Positions 28,084 to 38,144 of a stretch of DNA of 64,000 bases are shown here, in pieces. Position 1 is the stretch's first letter. Each line of letters starts with the position of its first letter. Under the pieces are notes generated by a model, which saw only the letters and a program-made list of their open reading frames with translations, ran no database searches and was not told the DNA's origin. This DNA comes from Symbiodinium natans (Eukaryota > Sar > Dinophyceae > Suessiales > Symbiodiniaceae): NCBI GenBank assembly GCA_905221605.1, contig CAJNDS010002118.1, forward strand, positions 585,501 through 649,500, read 5' to 3'. A program made the position numbers and the translations under genes.

Positions 28084-29580
28084 GCCCTTCTACTGGCTTG
28101 GCTGCCTGTGCTGGCTGAAAAAGGCTGCGGATGGGATTTGTTGTTTCAGGCTTGAATTGCGACTTACACCGGGAATCTTTTTTAAAACTGCAAGCAGTAG
28201 CAAGTTTTTGCGAAACCGTTTGGGTTTTTAGGGACAGCTGGCCTCCACAACCCTCACACACCCAAAGCTGCCTAGTTCCTAACAGTTTCAAAACATGCGT
28301 GACATGCACCCCTTCGATCGCAACCCTACCTTGATGCACACATTGGTGTGCTGCCAATGCCTCTAAGGTCTTGCGGTTTTTCGTGTGCAAGAGTTTTAGC
28401 TGGCACTGGGCACACCGGAGGTTGTGACCTTCCCACTCCCAGGCATGTACGGATTTGGTCCGGACCAGCTCCTGGAACCATTCCTGCTGGGTAGTGGTGT
28501 GGCCACGACCTATGTTGGATCCAATCCGCTTTTTGCAGGGCCTGGCAGTGGCCTCAGGGTGCTTGCGGGCCTGCTTTTCTTGCAGGAAGACCTTGTAGAC
28601 CGGGCGCTGATTCTCCCCTACAGCGGTGAGGATCTTTTCAGCCCTGCTCGTCAGGAACTCTTGGGCCTTTTTGCTGCAATGGTCTTGATACTGACTGGCT
28701 GCCCGGGAATCAGGGCAGGCTAGTTCGGCCGCTTTTTCCCCACCAAGTCATTGACCTGCTGTCTCCACGAGTTTTCCGCACCCACCTTCCGGAGGAACTC
28801 CTCCTCTGAAACATGGGACGGAACCCATTTCATTTTGAGGCGGTTGACATCCGTGGCTTGCAGCTCCCACCAGATGTCACCGTGGGTTTTCCCCGGCTTT
28901 GGGCTACAGACTCGTTTCGGGACACCAAGGCAGTCTAGTGTCGTATCAATAGGGCCTTCGGTATAGCGGGCCAGCTGCAAAACTGCATACAGACGATTGC
29001 TCCGACCTGGACATAGCTTTGGCCCTGCTTTTTGCAGGCTACCACTGCGTAGGCTACCTTCCGGAGTCTCGGGTCCGCCGTGAAAGGGCCACCGCTTGCA
29101 TCTGTGCCATAGACCAGCTCCGGGTCACTGGGCCTCTTTGTCAGCCCATATGCCCAAAAAGACGGGATTGTCTGCCTGGGGAGGTGGCACCTGCCATTCG
29201 GGTTTGGGCGGGAGGCCCCTGGTCCATAGCGATCGCGGGCCTTGGGCCCTGCCTTCCTGGAACCATGCTGGCAGCTCCCAGTTTTGGGCTTCCCACCAGG
29301 CACAGTCCAGGAGCACATGCTCCCAGTCCGCTTCCTGGTGGCAGCGGGGGCACACCTTGACGGCAGAGTTCTGGCTGCACACCAGGGCACCCTGCCAAAC
29401 ACACCTCAGGGCAGCTGCTTTCGTGGTTCGCCCTTCTTTCTTAAAACCCCCCAACAGTTTCCTCCCTACTGTCCAATCTATTCCCCCTTTTAGTTCAGGA
29501 GCGGCGAGGCCGGTGGCAATGCGGCGGTCTACTTCTTCCTGATAAGTTTGCTGGAGGAGGTCAAGGACACGACACTCCTG
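28084..29580 (-). mobile_element. LINE C copy I, 5' part (ORF2 C-terminal remnant)
   Basis: Collinear with 31402-32935 of copy II: the zinc finger (CPRCHQEADWEHVLLDC), RNase H (YGTDASGGPF), the KWVPSHVSEEE segment and C-terminal Cys clusters (CAQCQLKLLHTKN, WVCEGCGGQL). It is 5'-truncated at 29580, where it abuts the C-rich 3' tail of copy II, so it inserted into or next to that tail. Small deletions relative to copy II (about 41 bases near 29003 and 14 near 28742) and frameshifts disable it. With 17688-18926 it makes one insertion. Confidence 0.85.
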
Positions 29581-30052
29581 CGGGGGGGGTTCGAATTTTT
29601 TTTCCGAGTTGAGCGAACAAATGCGATCCACCGTCTTGGTGTTTGGGTTGTGAAAACCGTGCCTCTGTACTGGCACTACTGATGGCCCTCTTGGCCCTAA
29701 TGTCCACCTCCTCCTAAGCTACCATCCTCTTTGGGATGCTACCAGAGGTTGTACCTCATGAGAGGAATGAAACCTCCTGGCAAAAGCTGCTCAGGTTGCT
29801 GGTGCAGGGGTTTGCAACCGTGAGAGAAGGGCCAGGGGTGTTCTCTGGCAGCGAGGATGAACCTCAGCTTACATCCTCTTCGGGATGCTACCAGAGGTTG
29901 GTACCTCAAGAGAGGTTAGGAACCTCCTGACAAAAGGTCCCTCAAGGCCTTTGGTGCACGTTGTGCAGGCTGTCAGAGGGAGGCGGTCAGGGTTCCGCTC
30001 CGGTAGCGAGGATGGTACCTCTGTGCTGTCCTCGCTGGGAGGATGCAACCTC
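29581..30052 (-). other. LINE C copy II 3' untranslated region
   Basis: No coding sequence. It consists largely of imperfect repeats around gctaccagaggttggtacctcaagagaggttaggaacctcc, that is, nested palindromes with AGG/CCT stems (for example gaggttggtacctc, gaggttaggaacctcc, ggaggatgcaacctcc). A 41-base segment near 29832-29873, absent from copy I, includes gaggatgaacctc. The 3' tip is TTCGGAAAAAAAATTCGAA followed by 8 C. Confidence 0.7.
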
Positions 30053-31386
30053 CTAGGCTGCTTCAGCTGGTGGTTCCCTGAGTGGGACCAACTCCCAGCG
30101 AGGTTCTTCCATGATATTGCCGAGGGGTCGCGCGAGCCCATAGTCTGGCGACGGCAACTCATAGAGGACTTTCATGTCGATGAGAGCCTCGACAAAGACC
30201 ATGTCCATGTTTTTTAATTCCCACAGCAACAAGCTTGCCAGCATGGGGATGCTGGCATGGTGGAGGCTGACCCACCTCCTGACTTTGCTGCTCAAGGTGG
30301 GTGAGTCTTGGTCAAACCACCGGAAGAAAGAGACAAGCCGGGTCAGGCTGGGGAAACCGTAGTGCTCTCTGGTGCCCCAGTTGGCCACGTCCAAACTTGT
30401 TAACCGGTGGTACTTGGCCATTCCCAGGTACCCCCATTATGCTCCCCTTGGTCGCGGGGATGGAGGTACCCCTCCGGAAGGCGAAGTCCACACCAGAAGC
30501 ACATCATAATGCACATCTGGAGAAATGAACCGTCCGGCGTGGGGCGGATTGGGGCCACCATCCGCTCGACGGCAAAGGCCCGGAGGTCCTGGGCTGGGAG
30601 CCCAGGTACCTCGACTTGGAAGGTGAACCTCCGGCAGACCTGGGGAGCCAGCGCAAAAAGCTCCCACCTAAGTGGTGGGCCTCATTGAGGCCGACCTTCA
30701 GGACCCAACGGGGTTCCCGGTCGAGGGTGTACACTACCCTCGAGCCACCCCGAGCAAGAATGGTCAGGTACCTGACCTCGCCTTGGACCTCATAGGAGGC
30801 TCGGTCAGGCTCGGCGCTGGTTTCGGAGGTATCCCCTCCTGAGCTCTGGGCCTGTTCCCAGTCTCGGGAGGCCCCCCACCAGCTGGAGGACCACCCTCCG
30901 GACCAATGCTCGTCCCCCCATTGCTGCCATCCTTCCCATTCTTCGTGCTCCCAGACAGAGTTGGCAGCACGATTGGCTGGCGGTGGCCTGGGTGGGATCC
31001 TTTGGGCCGCCTCGGAAAGAGCCTGTTGCCTTTGGGCCCTGGCTTTCTTACCCGGCCGGGTGTAGTCATCTACGTACCTTTGCGCCGGGGTCCTGCGTTC
31101 CTGCCTGTTTGGCGGAGGAACCTCCCTCTTTCTGCTCTCCCAAGCCTTTGCCTCCGGAGGCTGCCCCTCCCCTGCCGGTGTCGTGGTGGGCGGTTCCTGG
31201 TTGTTTTCCTCCTTCGCCTCGGCAGGGGCTGCATTGGAGGAGGCAGGAGGGTAACCCCTCCTGAGTGTCGGCGGCGGTGGGGTGGCTTGGAGCCTCTTGC
31301 TCCGGCTTTTCTCCTTCACTCTTCACTGGGGCCTCCTGGGCCTCCTGGCCCTGGCAGGGCAGGTCCTCCTGTTTCACGTCCGCCAT
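30053..31386 (-). pseudogene. LINE C copy II ORF3 (low-complexity plus kinase-like region), broken
   Basis: Starts MADVKQEDLPCQGQEAQEAP at 31386, inside the last 71 bases of ORF2. A Glu/Pro-rich and then basic N-terminal region (RYVDDYTRPGKKARAQ) leads to a segment with LTILARGGSRVVYTLDREP and RWVLKVGLNEAHHLGG, resembling the Gly-rich loop, the Val-x-Lys strand and helix-C Glu of the kinase fold. Coding then shifts frame near 30660 (ELFALAPQVCRRFTFQ) and again near 30425 (MAKYHRLTSLDVANWGTRE, FFRWFDQ) to 30053. A further indel lies near 31240. The same layout, intact, is seen in LINE E ORF3 (42301-43527). Confidence 0.6.
31050..31061. repeat. Perfect 12-bp palindrome ACCCGGCCGGGT
   Basis: Counterpart of AACCGGCCGGTT at 18510-18521 in copy I; paired differences keep the stem perfect. 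Confidence 0.85.
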
Positions 31387-34300
31387 TGCGCACAGGGGGG
31401 GGCCCTTCTACTGGCTTGGCTGCCTGTGCTGGCTGAAAAAGGCTGCGGATGGGATTTGTTGTTTCAGGCTTGAATTGCGACTTACACCGGGAATCTTTTT
31501 TAAAACTGCAAGCAGTAGCAAGTTTTTGCGAAACCGTTTGGGTTTTTAGGGACAGCTGGCCTCCACAACCCTCACACACCCAAAGCTGCCTAGTTCCTAA
31601 CAGTTTCAAAACATGCGTGACATGCACCCCTTCGATCGCAACCCTACCTTGATGCACACATTGGTGTGCTGCCAATGCCTCTAAGGTCTTGCGGTTTTTC
31701 GTGTGCAAGAGTTTTAGCTGGCACTGGGCACACCGGAGGTTGTGACCTTCCCACTCCCAGGCATGTACGGATTTGGTCCGGACCAGCTCCTGGAACCATT
31801 CCTGCTGGGTAGTGGTGTGGCCACGACCTATGTTGGATCCAATCCGCTTTTTGCAGGGCCTGGCAGTGGCCTCAGGGTGCTTGCGGGCCTGCTTTTCTTG
31901 CAGGAAGACCTTGTAGACCGGGCGCTGATTCTCCCCTACAGCGGTGAGGATCTTTTCAGCCCTGCTCGTCAGGAACTCTTGGGCCTTTTTGCTGCAATGG
32001 TCTTGATACTGACTGGCTGCCCGGGAATCAGGGCAGGTTAGTTCGGCCGCTTTTTCCCCACACAGTTTATCTGCCAAGTCATTGACCTGCTGTCTCCACG
32101 AGTTTTCCGCACCCACCTTCCGGAGGAACTCCTCCTCTGAAACATGGGACGGAACCCATTTCATTTTGAGGCGGTTGACATCCGTGGCTTGCAGCTCCCA
32201 CCAGATGTCACCGGCTACGGACTCGTTTCGGGACACCAAGGCAGTCTAGTGTCGTATCAATAGGGCCTTCGGTATAGCGGGCCAGCTGCAAAACTGCATA
32301 CATCTCACCCCGAAAAACCGTCTGTGGTCCAGGGACTTGGCCGACGATTGCTCCGACCTGGACATAGCTTTGGCCCTGCTTTTTGCAGGCCACCACTGCG
32401 TAGGCTACCTTCCGGAGTCTCGGGTCCGCCGTGAAAGGGCCACCGCTTGCATCTGTGCCATAGACCAGCTCCGGGTCACTGAGGGCCTCTTTGTCAGCCC
32501 ATATGCCCAAAAAGACGGGATTGTCTGCCTGGGGAGGTGGCACCTGCCATTCGGGTTTGGGCGGGAGGCCCCTGGTCCATAGCGATCGCGGGCCTTGGGC
32601 CCTGCCTTCCTGGAACCATGCTGGCAGCTCCCAGTTTTGGGCTTCCCACCAGGCACAGTCCAGGAGCACATGCTCCCAGTCCGCTTCCTGGTGGCACCGG
32701 GGGCACACCTTGACGGCAGAGTTCTGGCTGCACACCAGGGCACCCTGCCAAACACACCTCAGGGCAGCTGCTTTCGTGGTTCGCCCTTCTTTCTTAAAAC
32801 CCCCCAACAGTTTCCTCCCTACTGTCCAATCTATTCCCCCTTTTAGTTCAGGAGCGGCGAGGCCGGTGGCAATGCGGCGGTCTACTTCTTCCTGATAAGT
32901 TTGCTGGAGGAGGTCAAGGACACGACACTCCTGCTGTGGGGTGTAGAAGGTGTGCCTGGCGCCTCGGGTGTCCAGCCACTCATCGCTGTCTCTAGGCTGC
33001 CAACCCAGGTCGAGCAGGTATGCAACGGTAGCTGCAAGAGGGCCCTTAACCATTTGCCACCGGCTGCTGGCTTCTTCCAGTTTTTGGACTGTAAGGCCCC
33101 AGGTCCTTTCCAGCAGGTCTTCTTTGCCGGCCCATCTTTTCTTGAGCTGGAACCAGGCTTCAACCTGTTGGACCATCAGTGTGCGACCTGGGTCCTGTAA
33201 GGACGGAGGCAACCCCTCCTCTGAAGACCGGCACACTCGGGACTCTCAGTTGTTTCAACTTCTTCTGCCGTTGGCCCGCTTTGTGCCGGCGGGCTCTTTG
33301 AACCTTGGCCCTTCGGACCCGGCCCAGGGCACAGTCCAGGCCTAAGTCCTTCATGCTGTCACAGATAGCCGGGTCCCCATCTTTGCGCAGCTTCTGTAGC
33401 TCCCTCCTGGCTTCTGCAGTGGTGCACAGGAAGCCTGTTTTCTTCAGGGACAAACGGAGGTCGCTACCTTCCAGAAGCCGGCGAAGGGTTTTGTAACCTT
33501 CATAGACCGCAAACGCTGCCTGCTCAGGATGTCGTGCTTCGAAATCCGCTCCAATGTCATCCACCCAGGTGTCTAGGGCGGTGATACTGTGGAGCTGAGC
33601 GGCTTCTTGCATTATTGGCTGGAGGTAAACCCTGGCCATCATTGTTGCGAAAGGGCACCCGGCTAGGATGCCCCTCGCAGGGAGGATCCCCTCCGAAAGG
33701 AGATCCTCTGCCACGAGATATCTCGTTCCCCGGTAGACTTGCATGACCAGGAGGGCTATAGCTGGCGGAAAGCCGGTCGCCACTATCCGCTCCTCCAATT
33801 TGGTCCAGTTGACACTGTCATAGAAAGTCTGCAGGTCCAGGAGGACTGCACAGGCATGTTTGTTAGCTGCGCGGCTAACCTCTCCTCTCAGGAGTCTCTG
33901 CATGCCTGTTTCTAGACACGTGTTGCCAGGGGAAGCTTTATCCCATGGGAACTGCGCTGCAGTTTCTCGCATCCACTTCTTGACGACCTGTGCTCTGCAG
34001 AAGCACCAAAGCCGATAGGTGATGGATGTGAGGGTTATGGGCCTTGCTATGTCAGCATTTTTGGAGGGCCACATGGTGCGCCTGCCAGTGCTGTGGCGCC
34101 ACCCCGGTGGCTTCAGCCAAGTTCAGGGCTTGGGTGAGCTGCTCATAGGCCGGTCCAGGGAGGTTTTTGAGGGCAGCATAGGTGAGTCCATCAAGACCTC
34201 CTGCTTTGTCTGTGACATTCTTGAGGATGGCCTCAAGCACGTCTGCTGTTATCTTAAACAGCGGGGAGGACTTTGCAGCATCCAGTAAGGTCTGGCCGAT

Positions 34301-36265
34301 CGGGGGGGAAACCTCTACCTCTCCCCAGATAGCGACCCATTGCTTCCTCCTGGCCTCTGGGCGCTCTTCGCCAGGGAGGTTTTGGTCACTCTTCTTGAGA
34401 GAACTGTAGAGGGGTCTCATCCCTTTCGCTAATCCCGCTTGGAGCCAGTCCTTGTACTGGGCTTGCTGCTCCTTGGCTCTCTGCATTTGGAGGGCCGCCT
34501 CCTTGTGTCTGGCCACAACACTCAATGAGCGCAACATTGCCGGGACATCTCTGTGAGGAAGGCAGCACCTTCAGCAATGTCTGGGCAGGCTGGGAGAGTG
34601 CCTAGGTCCGGCAGGTGCTGCTGGGAGGCTGGCACCTTTTTCAGGATTCTGGCGACGCGTGCCTACCAGCCGACTTCAGAGCCTTTGGGGGCAGTGGAAG
34701 GGCGCTGTAAGACTAAGGGTCCCCATTGGGCCTGCACACCACCCTCTGCCAGTCCTCTGAGCTTCGTGGCAGTGCTCCAGGCTGTCGCCAGCTGCCAGGT
34801 GCTCTGGTCCTCCTGGGCACAGGTCCTGTCCATTATGGCGAAATGGGAGGGTTGGACCTCTTGCCATTCCTGGTTTTTGAGGTCTGCTGTGAGTTTGGGG
34901 AACTGGGGAAGTTTCCAGGATTTCCATTCGCTGGCACCGTCCTTGACTTTGAGGTGCAAGGCTGCATGGGGTTTCCACGGGACTGCCCAGGTAGCAGACA
35001 GCTCCACCAGGGCTTCCAGACTCCTACTCACTACCCCAAAATCCAGCTCCGCTCCATGGTTGCAAGTAGCTTCTCCAGTGGCTATCATTCTCCCCCTCAT
35101 CACCTGAATCAGCGCTGTGTCCTGCCTGAACTTCAGTCGGGTCCAGGTTCCAGTCCCCCAAGATGATCCAGGGCTCTGGGAGGGTTCTTACGAAAGCCAC
35201 CAGAGAGGATAGAACCTCTGCATTTGTGGGACCATTCAGGCCTTCCGTGTCCCTCAGGTAGAGGGACACAATCGTGTAGTCCCACCGTCTTTGCCTCAGA
35301 CCCACGGCTGTGTAGCCCGCCCCTTTGCATTGGTAGGTGGCTTTTTGCCACACGCCGCTGTTTTTGGGAAAGGCACAAGCAGTGCCCCCCAGCCTTGTGC
35401 CCTTGTCCGACAGGGAGGCCGGCTCAGCATAGAGATCCCATCCTAGGGATTGCAGTGTGGCTCGCCTTCCATGCAGCAGTTCCGGTGCGAGGTGGGTTTC
35501 CTGCAGACACACCACCTTGGCTTTGGAGGAGGTTACCCACTCCAACGCCCCGTTGTTGAAACTGGTGACATTGGCGCTCATGATGCTGAGATACTGGTCA
35601 GGCGAGGCGGAAGGTTTAACCTTCTCATGGCTGGGCGCTTCTGAGTGGGTGCCCTCGCCATGCTCAAGGTCTTCTTCTCTTTCCTGCTGGCCCAGCACCT
35701 GTTTCGGGGGCAGGGGCGTCTCACTTTTGGGGAGCTCAGAGGTTATCACCTCCTTTGCCTGTTGGATGGCTTTCCCAGTGACATCCTCTCCCTTCTCTAG
35801 GGCTTGCAGGACCATCTTGCACCAACCCCAGGCCAGGGAGTCCTCCGCCATCACCTCCTCTTGGGCTTCGATGAAGCTTAGAAGGGTGGCTTCCTTCTCT
35901 TGGAAGGGGCTCGCTTGGTCTTCCAGGAGGCTAACCACCTCCTGCCATGTCAGTTCCGAACCCATTTCTTCTGGGCTGCAGGGGGAAGGTTTCACCTTCT
36001 GGGCTTCATCATGCCATTGTGGTGGGGGGGGGCCTGGGGTAACCAGAGGGTTTCCATCAGGGTTCACCTCCCACAGTGGCTGCATTTGCTCGTCAGCTGC
36101 TGGTACCTCATCATCTGTAAGGTCCAGTTTGAAAAACTTTGGTCCTGTGATCGGAACGCTTTCTGGCGACTCCGTTCTGGGCCGACAAAAGTGGCTGGGC
36201 TGCTGCCAGCCTGGCTCACAACCACTGCTAGCTGCAGTAAGTTGTTTCCCCAAGGCCTCCCTCAA
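31316..36265 (-). pseudogene. LINE C copy II ORF2: endonuclease - RT - RNase H, broken
   Basis: Parts in successive frames: 36265-35024 has a long acidic N-terminal extension, then the endonuclease (LSIMSANVTSFNNGALEW, KVVCLQETHL, IILGDWNLDP). 35103-34663 gives its end (GAELDFGVVSRSL, VPWKPHAALHL). 34537-34052 gives the start of RT (DKAGGLDGLTYAALKNLP). 34074-33160 gives RT motifs A (AVLLDLQTFYDSVNW), B (GILAGCPFATMMAR) and C (WVDDIGADF). 33236-32208 gives a CCHC-type finger and RNase H (YGTDASGGPF, FRGEMYAVLQLA). 32239-31316 gives KWVPSHVSEEE, NDLADKLCGEKAAEL and C-terminal Cys clusters. At least five frameshifts make it inactive. Motif C has WVDD instead of YxDD, as LINE E has WLDD, so that variant is a clade feature and not damage. 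Confidence 0.9.
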
Positions 36266-36402
36266 TCTTTTCCCATACCTCGCTTATAGTATTCAGCACA
36301 TGCAACCAGGAACTGCTGGGCAGTTCGCAGCATGTGTTCCAGCCCTGGGCTGGGGTCGCACATTGGCTCTGTGGGGCCCTTGCCTTGGGGCACGCCGAGT
36401 CC

Positions 36403-37243
36403 CTAGGCCACCGGGCCCAACCCCGGCGGGGCATTGGCATTGCCGGGAGGCATCCCCTCCTGGGTGTGCTCCTCAAGGCCCGGAGGGATGGGGCCCTCCT
36501 GTGTGCGACGCCTCTTTGCTTCTCGCTCCGCTTTAATCTCATGGAGTTTCTTCTCTTGCTCCTCATTGAGGCTTACCCCCAGTTCATGGAGGATGCTGTC
36601 GACCTCCATGTCCGCAGCGGATTCGCAGAAGACTTTCTCTTTGAGTAGGCCTGAGCTTGCCTCGACTGCCTTCTGTGCCCTCTCAGCTTGCTCATTCAGC
36701 ACAATCATTTCTTGTAGAAGCTGCCTTAATGACTCCTTCGCCATGTCTATGCGCTTCTGCAGGCCAATCTTTTGATCGGTAATGTGCTTGAGCTTGCCAA
36801 CTGCGCTTTGCCAGCTCTGGCTGGCCTGGCTTGCAGCTTGGGAGGGCGTCACCTCCTGGCTGGCCTTGAGGCCTTTCAGGTAGGCTTTGACCTCCTCCGG
36901 CAGGGCGGCTTCATGCTTCTGGCACAGGTCTGTGAGGTCGTCCACCTCTTCCTTGACCTGTGCCTTGGGTGGTCTGTACCCTGCCTCCTGGAGGTTCTTT
37001 TGCACCTCTTCAGGCACATTGTCCCAGGCCACTCCAAGGGCTTGCAGGACCTTGTTCGGCAGTGGGGTCTTCGGAGGCTTGGGCTTCTTTGGCGGCTGCC
37101 AGTAAGCTGCCTCTCGCCTTTCGTACGCTGTTTGCCCAGGGCGTTCTGCATTTCTTGCAGTGCATGTGCGGCTGAGCCTTGTCCGCCCAAATCCATCCTG
37201 TGCAGCTTTTGCCACTGCAACAGATGTACTCGCGGGGGGCCAT
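36403..37243 (-). pseudogene. LINE C copy II ORF1, one frameshift
   Basis: Starts MAPREYICCSGKSCTGWIW at 37243; the N-terminus forms a zinc ribbon (CCSGKSC ... MHCKKCRTPW). At about 37130-37145 coding shifts to the frame reading AYWQPPKKPKPPKTPLPNKV, followed by a long helical region (EEVKAYLKGLKAS, IDMAKESLRQLLQEM, ILHELGVSLNEEQEKKLHEI) and a Pro/Gly-rich end. Zinc ribbon plus coiled coil suggests RNA binding and oligomerisation as in other LINE ORF1 proteins. It lacks the OTU domain of LINEs A and B. Confidence 0.7.
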
Positions 37244-37348
37244 GGCTAAGAGGAAGGCACCTCTGAGCAAACTGTCCTAGGCTGGCTACCAGGCTAGGAA
37301 GGCTGAGACCTCCGAAACTTTCCCTCAGGCTACTCCTTGGGCCGAAAA

Positions 37349-37357
37349 CTTGAGCCA
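37349..37357 (-). other. Spliced-leader relic TGGCTCAAG at LINE C copy II 5' end
   Basis: The last 8 bases (GGCTCAAG) of the dinoflagellate spliced leader plus one more T, exactly at the boundary between a C run and element sequence (TTTTCGGCCC follows). Indicates that the element RNA was trans-spliced before being copied. Confidence 0.6.
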
Positions 37358-37365
37358 GGGGGGGG

Positions 37366-37398
37366 GGTTCGAACCTGGGTTCAACCCAGGTTCGAACT
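37366..37398. repeat. 33-bp near-perfect palindrome around ggttcgaacctgggtt
   Basis: Arms of 16 bases (ggttcgaacctgggtt and its complement, 15 of 16 matching) with a single-base centre. The ggttcgaac core also occurs at LINE C 3' tips. The core resembles a pol III B box, but no tRNA structure is present. Confidence 0.8.
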
Positions 37399-37408
37399 CC
37401 CGGCCCTC

Positions 37409-37457
37409 GGGGGGGGGGGGGGCGGGGGGGGGCGGGGGGGGGCGGGGGGGGGGGGGG
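37409..37457 (+). repeat. G-tract array, (G9C)-like
   Basis: Almost pure G with single C at 37423, 37433 and 37443, a 10-base period, followed by aacaacaaca. Likely strongly structured and possibly misassembled in length. Confidence 0.8.
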
Positions 37458-37481
37458 AACAACAACATCGAGAACCTGGGT

Positions 37482-37689
37482 GTTCACAGTTCAGTTCAAG
37501 CCACACTACCATAAGCCCTTGTGCTAAAGTGTGAAGCCTAAGCTAAAGCCAAAGCTAATGCACAGCGAGGACATAATCTCTCTTTTTGACTTTGCCGGAA
37601 ATGCAGCTCTGAGTTTGAAGCTCCAAGCTAAGCTATGCACGAGATGCCAAAGCTGAGATGCTAAAGCTGAGAACTCACAACACCACCAC
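37482..37689 (+). repeat. Direct repeat about 208 bp, copy 1
   Basis: Begins gttcacagttcagttcaagc, ends aactcacaacaccacca; nearly identical to 37938-38144. Rich in aagct motifs. No coding potential. The intervening 37690-37937 also lacks a supportable gene. Could be LTRs of a very short element or a segmental duplication. Confidence 0.8.
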
Positions 37690-37937
37690 ACATGGATTCA
37701 GAGGGCATCTGGTGAAACAAAAGGCATGTCCAGACTGTCTGAGTGGCCTGGAAAGCTCTGTCCCGACTTCAGAAGGCTCTGCCTCCAAAACGGGAGCGGT
37801 GGGCGGGAAAAAAAGACAAAGCTATCCAAGCAATGCTCTGATGCTACTCTTGCATGGTGTGTGTGGCTTGAACCATAAGCATCAAAGCGTGATGGTCTTT
37901 CTCAAACTGTAAACAACCATGAGTAAACACATATCCC

Positions 37938-38144
37938 GTTCACAGTTCAGTTCAAGCCACACTACCATAAGCCCTTGTGCTAAAGTGTGAAGCCTAAGCT
38001 AAAGCCAAAGCTAATGCACAGCGAGGACATAATCTCTCTTTTTGACTTTGCCGGAAATGCAGCTCTGAGTTTGAAGCTCCAAGCTAAACTATGCACGAGA
38101 TGCCAAAGCTGAGATGCCAAAGCTGAGAACTCACAACACCACCA
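37938..38144 (+). repeat. Direct repeat about 208 bp, copy 2
   Basis: Partner of 37482-37689, differing at a few positions (aagctaaac versus aagctaagc; gccaaagc versus gctaaagc). Confidence 0.8.

Larger units (their letters stand above)
29581..37357 (-). mobile_element. LINE C copy II: degraded near-full-length LINE
   Basis: A 7.8-kb element: ORF1 (37243-36403), ORF2 (36265 to 31316, broken), ORF3 (31386 to 30053, broken) and a 3' region ending TTCGAACCCCCCCC. Its 5' end in element orientation is TGGCTCAAG, matching the 3' end of the spliced leader, directly after a C run. The 3' region (29583-30092) is nearly identical to 17688-18161 of copy I. Throughout, short GGAGG-N-CCTCC palindromes are frequent. 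No target-site duplication is evident, because both ends lie in C runs of neighbouring tails. Confidence 0.85.

Noticed and set aside
37366-37398. Possible tRNA (ggttcgaac resembles the T arm / B box)
   Set aside because: No acceptor stem, D arm or anticodon arm can be placed around it; it is a palindrome related to LINE C tails.
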